From assembly GCF_000013225.1 (NCBI RefSeq), contig NC_007776.1, positions 2,300,501-2,364,500 on the forward strand: DNA of 64,000 nucleotides. The letters are read 5' to 3'. The notes beneath the pieces are model-generated. The model had not been told where the DNA came from. It did no database searches and saw only the letters and a list, made by a program, of their open reading frames with translations. The stretch is from Synechococcus sp. JA-2-3B'a(2-13) (GTDB lineage: Bacteria; Cyanobacteriota; Cyanobacteriia; Thermostichales; Thermostichaceae). Shown piece after piece: positions 9,338 through 18,295 of this stretch (within the stretch, counting starts at the first letter, position 1; each line of letters begins with the position of its first letter). A program made the translations under genes and the position numbers.

Positions 9338-9796
9338 CTATGCCGAAGAGAGCTCGCAAGCGCCAAGGCTCACCCAGGCGCTGGTGCCATCTCGCCAGTA
9401 TTCTTTTTTCCAGATGGGGGCGTTGTGCTTGAGGGTGTCGATGGCAAATTGGCAGGCAGCAAACCCTTCGGCCCGATGAGGGGTGCCCACCGCCACCAAG
9501 ACGCTGATCTCGCCAATGCGCAGCTTGCCGATGCGGTGGTGGATGACCACACTGTTGGCATCTGGCCAGCGCTGCTGAATTTGTCGGGCAATATCGGCGA
9601 AGACCTTCAGGGCCATGGGCTCATAGGCTTGGTATTCCAGGTAATCGACAGGGCGGCCATTGGTGTTGTCTCGAACGGTACCGCTCATCACCACCACGGC
9701 CCCATTGCCCGGATGGTAGGCCTCTTGGTGGACACGGTCGATGGACAGGGGAGCCAGGGTAATCTGGAAGGAAGTCTTCAGGACGGTCAGGAGCAT
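9338..9796 (-). CDS. moaE: molybdopterin synthase catalytic subunit
   Basis: MoaE forms the large subunits of molybdopterin synthase and transfers sulfur from thiocarboxylated MoaD to precursor Z. The 152-residue form shows GAVVVMSGTVRDNT, LEYQAYEPMA, HRIGKLRIGEISVLVAVGTPHR and the catalytic-lysine region IWKKEYWRDG. The most plausible ATG (9794-9796) lies in the first bases of the mini-element at 9791-10096, so the element supplies or abuts the start codon and any promoter. An upstream in-frame ATG at 9820 would add eight element-encoded residues. moaD is not adjacent. Confidence 0.92.
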   Translation of the reverse strand: MLLTVLKTSFQITLAPLSIDRVHQEAYHPGNGAVVVMSGTVRDNTNGRPVDYLEYQAYEPMALKVFADIARQIQQRWPDANSVVIHHRIGKLRIGEISVLVAVGTPHRAEGFAACQFAIDTLKHNAPIWKKEYWRDGTSAWVSLGACELSSA

Positions 9797-10096
9797 GACT
9801 CTAGTCAATAATAAGCTCAACTATACTGAAAATAATGTATAATATGTTCAGTACGGATTACTACCAGTTGATCTTTCTGTTTACTTTCGAGTCTGCCAAC
9901 ATGGTAGCCAAAGCAAAGCAGAAAATTGGTAGTAAGACGACACGGAAACTGCGCTTTGGGTATTCTACTCAAAGCTTTGCGGGATACCGCCATTCTGTTT
10001 GGACTCCGTCCCGCTAACGCGAATGGAAACAAACAGAATGCTATCGCTGCATAGTTGAACAGTGATGTTCAGCAGTGTTCAGCGTAAATGTATCAG
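9791..10096 (+). mobile_element. hairpin-rich mini-element, copy 1 (306 bp, 24-mer inserted)
   Basis: This copy is near-identical to those at 39825-40130 and 45798-46079. It runs from GAGCATGACTCTAG to AATGTATCAG. It carries several hairpins, including TACTGAA/TTCAGTA (9824-9830/9847-9853), GCTTTGGGTA/TACTCAAAGC, the CATTCTGTTTG/CAAACAGAATG hairpin and GTTGAACA/TGTTCAGC around a GTGA loop. A 24-nt repeat (10001-10024) sits in the loop of the third hairpin. There are no obvious terminal inverted repeats or target duplications. Short frames on both strands are unlikely to be genes. It fills the space between the moaE start and the cobS stop. Confidence 0.85.
10001..10024 (-). repeat. 24-nt dispersed double-hairpin repeat (SDR-like)
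   Basis: On the minus strand it reads as hairpin CGC-GTTA-GCG followed by GGAC-GGA-GTCC. It is precisely the sequence absent from mini-element copy 3, so this is a filled insertion site. Confidence 0.9.
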
Positions 10097-10098
10097 AT

Positions 10099-10905
10099 TC
10101 ATGATGGCCCAATAAGGGATCCCCACAGCAATGCTATCGCTTCTGACCATTCCACCGTAGCTCCGTAGGTATCGCCCGTGTGTCCTCCCAACTGGCGGTA
10201 GATCCAGTAGCCCACGGCCCAAGCCCCCAGGGCGGATCCCAGCGTCCAGAGCAGCAAAGGGGGCCAAGCCAAGATCCCAGCCCAGCCCAACCCCCCGGTG
10301 ATGGCCAGCACAAGCAGAGTGCCCGGCCACAGGGATCCCGGCAGGGAAGTGGAGTCTTTGAGGAAGCGGGCGGATCCCTGCTCTCGCAGATAGGGGTACA
10401 GGGCAATGGCGAGCAACTGGCCCCAACGCCCCCAGGCGGGCACCAGCAGCAAGAGGGGCCAAGCTCGAACGCTGCTCAGGGCAGCAAATTTCAGCAGCAG
10501 CAGCAGCACCAAGGCCAGTACCCCATAGGCCCCGGTGTGGCTATCGCTCATCACCTGCAGACGGCGACGGGATCCCTGCAAGTCAGATTTTTGTCCATCC
10601 TCAGTTGACCGTTCCGGATCCCCTTTGTAAGGATTCTTGTGGACATTGATCGCCAAGCCATCGGCAGTATCGGCCACCCCGTCCAGGTGTAGCCCACCGG
10701 TCAAGAGAACCCACAGGGCCAAGAGCAAAGCGGCCCGCACCGGATTGGGGAAAATCTGCAGCAGGATCCCAGCCAGGGAGAGGATCCCGCCCAGCAACAC
10801 ACCTACCCCTGGCAGCCAGGCGGCAATGCCCTCAAACGGCAAGTCTCCGACCCACCCCAGAGGCAGGGCCGTGTAGAAAGTCAAGGCTGCCCAGAAGCGC
10901 CGCAA
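10099..10905 (-). CDS. cobS: adenosylcobinamide-GDP ribazoletransferase (cobalamin synthase)
   Basis: CobS joins adenosylcobinamide-GDP to alpha-ribazole in the membrane, the last assembly step of cobalamin. The 268-residue protein has the N-terminal LTFYTALPLGW, the GGLHLDGVADTADGL motif and RRLQVMSDSHTGAYGV, with five to six hydrophobic helices. Between DTADGLA and RRRLQVM there is an extra hydrophilic stretch of about 20 residues (INVHKNPYKGDPERS...) compared with the usual short VTDPx linker. The frame is intact. The stop codon lies 2 bp from mini-element copy 1. The product would support the B12-dependent MetH encoded nearby. Confidence 0.93.
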   Translation of the reverse strand: MRRFWAALTFYTALPLGWVGDLPFEGIAAWLPGVGVLLGGILSLAGILLQIFPNPVRAALLLALWVLLTGGLHLDGVADTADGLAINVHKNPYKGDPERSTEDGQKSDLQGSRRRLQVMSDSHTGAYGVLALVLLLLLKFAALSSVRAWPLLLLVPAWGRWGQLLAIALYPYLREQGSARFLKDSTSLPGSLWPGTLLVLAITGGLGWAGILAWPPLLLWTLGSALGAWAVGYWIYRQLGGHTGDTYGATVEWSEAIALLWGSLIGPS

Positions 10906-11159
10906 TCGCTCAGTCCTTGAGTCTGTGTAAAGGGATCCGCCAATCCAGCCCTCTGGGAGAGAAAATAGGAATCCTTGCGAACGGTGCGCCCCACCACAAT
11001 GGTGAGCTTGACAATGGTGAGCTTGGCCACCAAAGCTCCGATGGCGCCCACCGCGGCCAACACCAGAAAGAGGGCTGCTTTTTCAGAAAGACTGGGATCC
11101 GCGGAGTCTGGTTCGAGTTCATGCTGAAGATCCTCCATCGCGCGGGTTGGCAGTTCCAA
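10881..11159 (-). CDS. hypothetical small membrane protein
   Basis: A 92-residue frame overlaps the start of cobS by 25 bases. It has one clear hydrophobic helix (ALFLVLAAVGAIGALVA, about residues 29-45) after an acidic N-terminus. Residues 46-56 contain a duplicated KLTIV, the result of a perfect 15-base tandem repeat at 10996-11025. I do not recognise the family. The overlap suggests co-translation with cobS, but the frame could also be spurious. Confidence 0.4.
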   Translation of the reverse strand: MELPTRAMEDLQHELEPDSADPSLSEKAALFLVLAAVGAIGALVAKLTIVKLTIVVGRTVRKDSYFLSQRAGLADPFTQTQGLSDCGASGQP

Positions 11160-11243
11160 CTCAGTCTGCCTTAGGGGGCCGGGAACTCTCTTGGATCCCT
11201 TGCCCCGGCTCTCCCTGAGAGCTAGAAGGAATGGGCCCCAGAG

Positions 11244-12455
11244 TCACCGGATGTATTCCTTCAACACGCTGTTGCGGTTGGGGTGGCGCAACTTGCGCAG
11301 AGCCTTAGCCTCGATCTGCCGGATTCGCTCACGGGTGACATTAAAGATCTGGCCGATTTCCTCCAGAGTTTTCATGCGGCCATCATCCAAGCCGTAGCGC
11401 AACTTCAACACATCCCGTTCGCGGGCGGTGAGGGTTTCCAAAACGCTTTCCAGATCTTCTCTGAGCAAGACTTTGGCCACCCGATCCTCCGGCGTCTCCC
11501 CATCCGACTCGATAAAGTCTCCCAGCCGAGAATCCTCTTCCTTGCCGATGGGGGTTTCCAAAGAGATGGGAAGCTGGGCCGACTTGGCGATAAAGCGCAA
11601 CTTCTCGATGGTGATCTCCATGCGGGTGGCGATCTCCTCTTCGGTGGGCTTGCGGCCCAATTCCTGGGAAAGCAACTTGGTTACCTTTTTGATGCGGGAG
11701 ATCGTCTCGTAGAGGTGGACAGGCAGGCGAATGGTGCGGGATTGGTCGGCAATGGCGCGGGTGATGGCCTGTCGAATCCACCACGTCGCATAGGTGGAGA
11801 ACTTGTAGCCCTTCTCGTGGTCGAATTTCTCGGCTGCCCGAATCAGGCCCAGGGATCCCTCCTGAATCAAATCCTGAAAAGACAGGCCCCGGTTCATGTA
11901 CTTTTTGGCGATGGACACCACCAAACGCAGATTAGACTGCACCATCTTTTCTTTGGCCCGCCGCCCCCGATGCAACCGCCGCCGAAATTCCGGCAAGGAC
12001 ATCTTGACCTCTTCTGCCCAGAGGGTGTCCGGCACCTCTTCTGGGTCTGACCAGAGGCCCATACGCTGAAAAACGGCCTCGCGAGCGCGCTCTAGCTCCA
12101 GCAGATCGGCAATTTTTCGGGCTAGCTCGATTTCTTCATCGGCCCGCAGCAGCCGGATACGCCCAATTTCTTGCAAATAGACCCGGATAGAGTCATCGGT
12201 GTAGGGCTTTTTCTTACTGGCCGCCTTGCGCTTTGAGCGACCTTTGGCACCGGCGGCGGCAGTCTCTCCATCCTCCTCTGCTGCCTCTTCGTCGTCGTCA
12301 TCCTCATCAAAAGCATCAGTGTCACCGGTATCCAGTTCGCTCTCGAGGGTATCTGTCTCCGTGTCCAACTCCAGGGTGCCAGAAGGTGGATTTTCCAGAT
12401 CCGATTCGAGAAGAGCTGTTTTACCCGATTTCACCAATTCCTTTGCTTGAGCCAT
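11244..12455 (-). CDS. sigA: primary RNA polymerase sigma factor SigA (RpoD)
   Basis: This is the group 1 sigma-70 factor that directs housekeeping transcription. The 403-residue protein has a long acidic N-terminal stretch ([13 protein letters not shown]) and lysine-rich linker. Region 1.2 follows ([17 protein letters not shown]), then region 2 ([40 protein letters not shown]), region 3, and region 4 with the helix-turn-helix [30 protein letters not shown]. The closing SVLKEYIR is typical of cyanobacterial SigA. It is a single-gene unit with a long spacer on its 5' side. Confidence 0.96.
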   Translation of the reverse strand: MAQAKELVKSGKTALLESDLENPPSGTLELDTETDTLESELDTGDTDAFDEDDDDEEAAEEDGETAAAGAKGRSKRKAASKKKPYTDDSIRVYLQEIGRIRLLRADEEIELARKIADLLELERAREAVFQRMGLWSDPEEVPDTLWAEEVKMSLPEFRRRLHRGRRAKEKMVQSNLRLVVSIAKKYMNRGLSFQDLIQEGSLGLIRAAEKFDHEKGYKFSTYATWWIRQAITRAIADQSRTIRLPVHLYETISRIKKVTKLLSQELGRKPTEEEIATRMEITIEKLRFIAKSAQLPISLETPIGKEEDSRLGDFIESDGETPEDRVAKVLLREDLESVLETLTARERDVLKLRYGLDDGRMKTLEEIGQIFNVTRERIRQIEAKALRKLRHPNRNSVLKEYIR

Positions 12456-13076
12456 GCTGAGTTCCTCGTGATCCTAATCACAGACAACTAAAGGTGACTA
12501 AGGGAGCTTAGACGCCAAAGGGAGAGGAGCAAGTTGCAGCCCTGCTGCATCCCACAACGCCAGAGTGAGGGAGCCGATATCCGCAAGCCAAAGCCTGAGT
12601 TGCCCTAGGCAAGCCTGCCCGCTTCTGGATAACCGATTGCTCGGGTCAATCTGGAAGCAGATATCGCTCATGGGGCTCAACTGAACTGGCGCAAGACCCG
12701 TCATCTTGGTGGGCGGAACCTCTCAAGATGGCGAGAGGTGGATCTTTCTCTTCGCCAATCCTGCGACGGGGTGCGAGGCACTTCACTGGGGGGGCGGAAC
12801 ATTCAGCACCTCAACCACTCCAACCTGCGAGGAGAAGATCGCTCTACAGCAGGCGGCAAGTGACCCTGGGAGGAACACTTGCGAGCAACTGTAGCCGTTC
12901 ACACCAAAACGTCTTCCCTAAATTAGCCCGACCTGGGGGAAACAGCAACGGGGCAGGCAAAGAAAATGTTAAATTCGCCTCAACAATGGCCAGAATGGAA
13001 GCCCTGGCCAGGGATCCATCCTTCGGCCTAGTCCGGGCAAATGGCTCGATGCTAACTTAAATCAGACTCTAGGTCG
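12456..13076. other. intergenic region between sigA and metH
   Basis: This is a 621-base divergent spacer. Two short frames (12498-12704 minus and 12728-13060 plus) lack any recognisable motif. A possible stem, GGCCAG...CTGGCC, is visible near 12990-13015. I find no cobalamin or SAM riboswitch consensus by eye. The spacer probably carries the promoters of sigA and metH. Confidence 0.45.
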
Positions 13077-16000
13077 ATGACACCCTGCCTGACTTTGACT
13101 TCTATGACCCATCCCTTCCTGCAGCATCTCCAGGAACGTGTGATTGTCTTTGATGGGGCGATGGGATCCTCCCTCCAGGCCCAGAACCTGACGGCAGCGG
13201 ATTTTGGTGGGCCGGAGCTGGAGGGTTGCAACGAGATGCTGGTGCTGACCAAGCCGGAGGCGGTGGAGCGGGTACACCGCGGCTTTCTGGAAGTGGGGGC
13301 CGACGTTGTTGAGACCAATACCTTTGGGGCTACCTCCATCGTTTTGGCCGAGTACGGGATCCCGGAAAAAGCCTACGAGCTGAACGTGGCGGCGGCGCGA
13401 CTGGCCAAGCGGGTAGCAGCCGAGTTTGCGACGCCGGAAAAGCCCCGTTTTGTGGCCGGCTCCATTGGCCCCACCACCAAGCTGCCCACCCTGGGGCACA
13501 TCAGCTTTGATGAGATGCGGGCTGCCTACGAGGAGCAGGTGCAGGGGCTAGTTGACGGTGGGGCGGATCTGCTGATCATCGAGACCTGCCAGGACATTTT
13601 GCAGACCAAGGCGGCCCTGGTGGCCGTGCAGCAGGAGTTTGCCCGACGCGGGATCCGCCTGCCGGTGGTGGTGTCCCTCACCTTTGAGGTGCAGGGGACA
13701 ATGCTGGTGGGCACGGAGATCGGGGCGGCCCTGGCCATCCTGGAGCCCTATCCCATCGATGTGCTGGGCCTCAACTGCGCCACCGGCCCAGACAAGATGG
13801 TCGAACACATCCGCTATCTGTCCCGCCATTCTCCTTTCCCCATCTCCTGCATCCCCAACGCTGGCCTGCCGGAAAACATCGGCGGCAAAGCCCACTACAA
13901 GCTCACCCCGGAGCAGTTGCGCTTCCACCTGGAGCATTTTGTGCGGGATCTGGGGGTAGCGGTGGTGGGAGGGTGTTGCGGCACCCGTCCCGAGCACATC
14001 GCCGCCTTGGTGGAAGCCGTGCAGGGGTTGCGGCCCAAACGTCGTAGCATCGAACGGATCCAGGCTGCTGCCTCGATCTACACGCCCCAGCCCTACCTGC
14101 AGGACAACTCGTTTTTAATCATCGGCGAGCGCCTCAACGCCAGCGGCTCCAAAAAGATGCGGGAGCTGCTCAACGCCGAAGACTGGGACGGCCTGGTGGC
14201 CCTAGCGCGGGAGCAGGTGCGGGAGGGAGCCCACATCCTGGACGTGAATGTGGACTACGTGGGCCGGGATGGCGTGCGGGATATGCGGGAGCTGGTCTCG
14301 CGGCTGGTCACCCAAATCCAAATCCCCCTGATGCTGGACTCCACCGATTGGCAAAAGATGGAGGCGGGCCTCAAGGTGGCGGGAGGCAAATGTCTGCTCA
14401 ACTCCACCAACTACGAGGATGGGGAAGAACGTTTCCTAAAGGTGCTGGAGCTGGCCAAAACCTACGGCGCCGGGGTGGTCATCGGCACCATCGACGAAGA
14501 GGGCATGGCCCGCACCGCCGACAAGAAGTTCCAGATTGCCGAGCGCGCCTATCGCCAGGCGGTTGAGTACGGGATCCCGCCCTACGAGATTTTCTTTGAC
14601 CCTTTGGCCTTGCCCATTTCCACCGGCATCGAGGAAGACCGGGCCAACGGGGCAGCCACCCTGGAGGCCATCCGCCGTATCCGCCAGGCTTTCCCGGAGA
14701 CCCACATTCTCTTGGGCATTTCCAACATCTCCTTTGGGCTCTCGCCGGCAGCCCGCGTGGTCTTGAACTCGGTGTTTTTGCACGAGTGCCGTGAAGCTGG
14801 GCTGGATGCCGCTATCGTCAGTGCCGCCAAGATCCTGCCCCTGAACAAGATCCCCGCAGAGCAGCAGCAGGTGTGTCGGGATCTGATCTGGGATCGGCGG
14901 CAGTTTAACGCCGTTCGCGTTAGCGGGACGGAGTCCTCGGGCATTTGCACCTACGATCCTCTGGCGCGGCTGACGGAGCTGTTTGCGGGCGTTTCCGGGA
15001 AGGAACTGCGCTCTGGCGGATCTTTTGCAGATTTACCCCTGGAGGAGCGGCTGCGGCGGCACATCATCGACGGCGAGCGGATTGGCCTGGAAGAAACCTT
15101 GGCAGAGGCGCTGCAGAACTATCCCCCCCTGGAGATCATCAACACCTTTTTGCTGGATGGCATGAAAGAGGTGGGGGAGCTGTTCGGTGCCGGCAAGATG
15201 CAACTGCCCTTTGTGCTGCAATCGGCAGAAACCATGAAAGCGGCGGTGAAATACCTGGAGCCCTTCATGGAAAAGGTGGGAGGGGAAGTGTGCAAAGGCA
15301 CTCTTTTGATTGCCACCGTCAAGGGGGATGTCCACGATATTGGCAAAAACTTGGTGGACATCATCCTCACCAACAACGGCTACAGGGTAATTAACTTGGG
15401 CATCAAGCAGCCGGTGGAGAACATCATCGAAGCCTATGAAAAGAGCAAGGCCGACTGCATTGCCATGAGCGGCCTGTTGGTAAAATCCACCGCCTTTATG
15501 AAGGAGAACTTGGAGGTGTTTAACGAGCGGGGCATCACGGTTCCCGTCATTTTGGGAGGGGCTGCCCTCACCCGCCGCTTTGTGGAAGAAGACTGCCGCC
15601 AGACCTACAAAGGCCAGGTGATCTATGGCCGCGACGCCTTCGTCGATCTCCACTTTATGGATCGGCTGATGCAGGCCAAGGCTGCTGGCCGCTGGGATGA
15701 CCGGCTGGGTTTTCTGGACGACCTAGAGCTGGGATCCCCCTCTGCCAACGGCCAGAAAGAGGCTTCTTGGGTTCCAGAGGAAACGGATCCCAGCCTGCCC
15801 CCTGCGGAGACCACCGTGGGAGCTGCTCCCGCCCTCACCCTCTCCGAGTCCCAAGACACCCGCCGCTCTGAAGCCGTTGCCCTGGAGACCGAGCGACCCA
15901 TCCCGCCTTTCTGGGGATCCCAGGTTCTCACCTCAGATCAGATCCCCTGGCCAGAGGTCTTCTTCTACATCGACAAGCAAGCCCTGGTGGCCGGACAATG

Positions 16001-16778
16001 GCAGATTCGCAAGCCCCGCGACCAGTCGGCGGAGGAGTTTGCCGAGTTTATCGCCACCCAGGTGGAGCCGGTGATCGAGCGCTGGAAAGAGCGGATCCTG
16101 GCAGAAGATCTGCTGCACCCCCAGATTGTCTACGGCTATTTCCCGGCCCAGGCAGAGGGGAACACTTTGATCCTCTTCGACCCGGCCAGCTTCCCCGAGC
16201 TGTTTTCCCTGGAGCCAGGCTCCACCACCTATTTCCAACTGCCCACGGTGGAGCGCCCGCAACTCTCTCCAGGGGTGCGGGAATTGGCCCGCTTCACCTT
16301 CCCCCGCCAAAAAACCGGCCACCGCTACTGTATCGCCGACTTCTTCGCCGCTCGCTCCACTGGCCTAGTAGATGTCTTCCCCATGCAGGCGGTCACGGTA
16401 GGGGCAGAAGCCACCGCCTATGCCCAGCGCCTCTTTGCCGAGGGCCAGTACACCGACTACCTGTATTTCCACGGCCTGGCTGTGACCCTGGCGGAAGCCC
16501 TGGCGGAATGGTGCCATGCGCGCATCCGGCGGGAGCTGGGGTTTGGCCACGAAGATAGCCCCGACATCCGCAAGATCCTGCATCAGGGCTATCGGGGATC
16601 CCGCTACAGCTTCGGCTATCCCGCCTGCCCCAACATCGCCGACCAACGGGTTCTGCTGCAGGTGCTCCAGGCCGAGCGCATTGGCCTCACCATGGACGAA
16701 AGCGATCAATTGGATCCGGAACAGTCCACCACCGCCATCGTTGCTTACCATCCGGCAGCCCGCTACTTCAACACTTAG
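13077..16778 (+). CDS. metH: cobalamin-dependent methionine synthase
   Basis: MetH moves a methyl group from methyltetrahydrofolate to homocysteine through B12. The 1233-residue protein has all four modules. They are the homocysteine/zinc domain (LNCATG near 233, [10 protein letters not shown] near 300), the pterin-binding domain ([12 protein letters not shown] near 350), the B12 cap and fold ([14 protein letters not shown] near 751), and the reactivation domain ([15 protein letters not shown] near 1170). A low-complexity linker (about 880-950) precedes the last domain. Residues 613-620 (VRVSGTES) are encoded by an in-frame 24-nt dispersed repeat at 14913-14936. An ATG at 13104 is an alternative start. 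Confidence 0.96.
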   Translation: MTPCLTLTSMTHPFLQHLQERVIVFDGAMGSSLQAQNLTAADFGGPELEGCNEMLVLTKPEAVERVHRGFLEVGADVVETNTFGATSIVLAEYGIPEKAYELNVAAARLAKRVAAEFATPEKPRFVAGSIGPTTKLPTLGHISFDEMRAAYEEQVQGLVDGGADLLIIETCQDILQTKAALVAVQQEFARRGIRLPVVVSLTFEVQGTMLVGTEIGAALAILEPYPIDVLGLNCATGPDKMVEHIRYLSRHSPFPISCIPNAGLPENIGGKAHYKLTPEQLRFHLEHFVRDLGVAVVGGCCGTRPEHIAALVEAVQGLRPKRRSIERIQAAASIYTPQPYLQDNSFLIIGERLNASGSKKMRELLNAEDWDGLVALAREQVREGAHILDVNVDYVGRDGVRDMRELVSRLVTQIQIPLMLDSTDWQKMEAGLKVAGGKCLLNSTNYEDGEERFLKVLELAKTYGAGVVIGTIDEEGMARTADKKFQIAERAYRQAVEYGIPPYEIFFDPLALPISTGIEEDRANGAATLEAIRRIRQAFPETHILLGISNISFGLSPAARVVLNSVFLHECREAGLDAAIVSAAKILPLNKIPAEQQQVCRDLIWDRRQFNAVRVSGTESSGICTYDPLARLTELFAGVSGKELRSGGSFADLPLEERLRRHIIDGERIGLEETLAEALQNYPPLEIINTFLLDGMKEVGELFGAGKMQLPFVLQSAETMKAAVKYLEPFMEKVGGEVCKGTLLIATVKGDVHDIGKNLVDIILTNNGYRVINLGIKQPVENIIEAYEKSKADCIAMSGLLVKSTAFMKENLEVFNERGITVPVILGGAALTRRFVEEDCRQTYKGQVIYGRDAFVDLHFMDRLMQAKAAGRWDDRLGFLDDLELGSPSANGQKEASWVPEETDPSLPPAETTVGAAPALTLSESQDTRRSEAVALETERPIPPFWGSQVLTSDQIPWPEVFFYIDKQALVAGQWQIRKPRDQSAEEFAEFIATQVEPVIERWKERILAEDLLHPQIVYGYFPAQAEGNTLILFDPASFPELFSLEPGSTTYFQLPTVERPQLSPGVRELARFTFPRQKTGHRYCIADFFAARSTGLVDVFPMQAVTVGAEATAYAQRLFAEGQYTDYLYFHGLAVTLAEALAEWCHARIRRELGFGHEDSPDIRKILHQGYRGSRYSFGYPACPNIADQRVLLQVLQAERIGLTMDESDQLDPEQSTTAIVAYHPAARYFNT
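14913..14936 (+). repeat. 24-nt dispersed repeat inside metH
   Basis: Hairpins CGC-GTTA-GCG and GGAC-GGA-GTCC match the element inserted in the mini-element. Here it adds eight codons (VRVSGTES) in frame, between the pterin and cobalamin modules, so metH stays open. Confidence 0.9.
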
Positions 16779-16804
16779 GCTTAGCTTGTCGGGGTGTGGG
16801 GGTA

Positions 16805-17050
16805 GCTAAGCCCCGCACTGTACTCGTAGAGTCAGTGTCGGGATACAGATACCCCCACATGGTGTATGATGGGAGTACTTGCACAAAACGGCTTTTGCCG
16901 GAATCTGGTGCAACTACGCGGTAGGGCATTCCGTGTCTGCTCGTGGAGGGTTCTTGCGTAGGCTCCCCGTTCGCGTCAGCGGTGCGTAGCACTTTGAAGC
17001 GAGAAGCCCACGCTGTACCCGTAGGGTCAGCGATGGGAGTATGTCACGCC
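16805..17050. repeat. two solo TnpB-element-type right-end hairpins
   Basis: Two related long hairpins follow metH. One is CCCGCACTG...CAGTGTCGGG with inner TACTCGTAGAGT (about 16815-16850). The other is CCCACGCTG...CAGCGATGGG with inner TACCCGTAGGGT (about 17009-17037). The second is followed by GGGAGTATGTCAC, the end seen after the tnpB remnant near 27500. They look like right ends of IS200/IS605-type tnpB elements whose genes are gone; this identification is inferred. The stretch has no protein gene. Confidence 0.55.
16969..16992 (+). repeat. 24-nt dispersed repeat
   Basis: Variant with hairpins CGC-GTCA-GCG and GTGC-GTA-GCAC. Both sides of the second stem differ from the GGAC/GTCC type but still pair. 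Confidence 0.8.
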
Positions 17051-17125
17051 CTCATCTCCAACCTCTCTCAGGGGGAGAGGGGGAACTGTCGAGAACGGCT
17101 AGCGGGATCCCAGGCGGGAGCGGCT

Positions 17126-17149
17126 GTTCGCGTCAGCGGTGCGGAGCAC
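17126..17149 (+). repeat. 24-nt dispersed repeat at the 3' end of potC
   Basis: Variant CGC-GTCA-GCG plus GTGC-GGA-GCAC. It overlaps the last codons of potC and provides its stop codon on the minus strand. Confidence 0.85.
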
Positions 17150-17924
17150 TCCGCAGGGGGAAGCCCACGACCAAGATCAAGGTAACCAGAATGATCAAGG
17201 TGGAGAGGGCATTGATTTCCGGGGTAACTCCTCGTCGCGCCGTGCTGTAGATCAAAATTGGCAAGGTCAGGCTCTCCGGCCCACTGGTAAAAAAGGAGAT
17301 GACAAAATCATCTATCGAAAGGGTAAAAGCCAGCAAAGCGGCAGCTTGGATCCCTGGCATGGCCAAGGGCAAGGTGACATAGCGTAGCTTTTGCCAGGTG
17401 TTTGCATAGAGGTCATAGGCTGCTTCTTCCAGGGCGGGATCCAAAAGTTGGAGACGGCTGCGCACCACAATAGCCACAAAAGCAATCTGAAACGTAATGT
17501 GGGCCAAGATCATCGTCCCCAAGCCCAGCTCAAAGAGGCCCGTGTAAAAGCGCACAAACTGGTAGAATAGCAGCAGCGCGATGGCCATCACAATATCGGG
17601 GACGATCACCGGCAACAGCATCAGCCCCTGCAGGATCTTTTTACCGGGGAAGCGATAGCGATACAGCCCATAGCCCAGCAGGGATCCCAGCAGCGTGCTG
17701 ACCAGCGTGCTGACCAACGCCAGGACGAGGGTATTTTGCGTGGCCTGCCAGACCAGGGCATTCTGAAACAGGGAAAGGTACCAATCGAAGGTAAAACCTG
17801 TCCACGCCAGGCCAAAGCGGGCTCGGTTAAAGGAGTAGACGGCGATCAGCAGAATTGGCAGGTAGAGAAAGCCATAGATGGCATAGCTGACTCCCCGCAG
17901 CCAGGTGGGTATCCTTGCCAACAT
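17133..17924 (-). CDS. potC: spermidine/putrescine-type ABC transporter permease
   Basis: The 263-residue protein is an inner-membrane permease of the PotC type. It has six hydrophobic helices and the cytoplasmic EAA loop (EEAAYDLYANTWQKLRYVTLPLAMPGI), which docks the ATPase, followed by SIDDFVISFFTSGP as in PotC. Its normal partners PotA, PotB and PotD are absent from both flanks, so it is an orphan here. The last residues (LRSAPHR) and the stop codon come from the 24-nt repeat at 17126-17149, so the original C-terminus was replaced. Substrate specificity cannot be fixed from sequence. Confidence 0.88.
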   Translation of the reverse strand: MLARIPTWLRGVSYAIYGFLYLPILLIAVYSFNRARFGLAWTGFTFDWYLSLFQNALVWQATQNTLVLALVSTLVSTLLGSLLGYGLYRYRFPGKKILQGLMLLPVIVPDIVMAIALLLFYQFVRFYTGLFELGLGTMILAHITFQIAFVAIVVRSRLQLLDPALEEAAYDLYANTWQKLRYVTLPLAMPGIQAAALLAFTLSIDDFVISFFTSGPESLTLPILIYSTARRGVTPEINALSTLIILVTLILVVGFPLRSAPHR

Positions 17925-18295
17925 TCGCGTGTGCTATCTCAGTTGCGTCTATCCCACTGTAGAGCAGGCTGCCAAAATTGCAGCAACTCCCTAGGCTTTA
18001 TACATCAGCCTGCAACCCTGTCTATCACGCCAAAGTCCGTTATCAATGGGATATCAATGTGAGGTTATCTGTGGCTGGATTTGTTGAATTGATGATGGGA
18101 TCCCTGAAGCTGTAAAGACGGCAATCAAAGAACGTGAGCCAAACGAAATGTTTTGCTGTTCGCGTTAGGGGGACGGAGTCCTTGCCTTATTCGGGCAACC
18201 CGATACCTGTGACTGGGAAATTGGCAGCACAGGCATTCCCCAACGCCGGCAGTGGGCACTTCCGCGAGGATTGCTAAACTTAGGCTCGGAGTGGT
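17925..18295. other. intergenic region between potC and the DUF1980 gene
   Basis: This 371-base divergent spacer contains one 24-nt repeat (18158-18181) and no credible gene. It should hold promoters for both flanking genes. Confidence 0.45.
18158..18181 (+). repeat. 24-nt dispersed repeat
   Basis: The second hairpin GGAC-GGA-GTCC is intact. The first hairpin has one mismatch (CGCGTTAGGG instead of CGCGTTAGCG). Confidence 0.8.

Noticed and set aside
9835-10032. 60-71-codon frames on both strands of the mini-element (repeated at 39904 and 45842)
   Set aside because: They repeat only because the DNA repeats; the element is explained by its hairpins and the frames overlap on opposite strands.
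12498-13060. Two short frames in the sigA-metH spacer
   Set aside because: No motifs, no plausible ribosome sites; treated as spacer.
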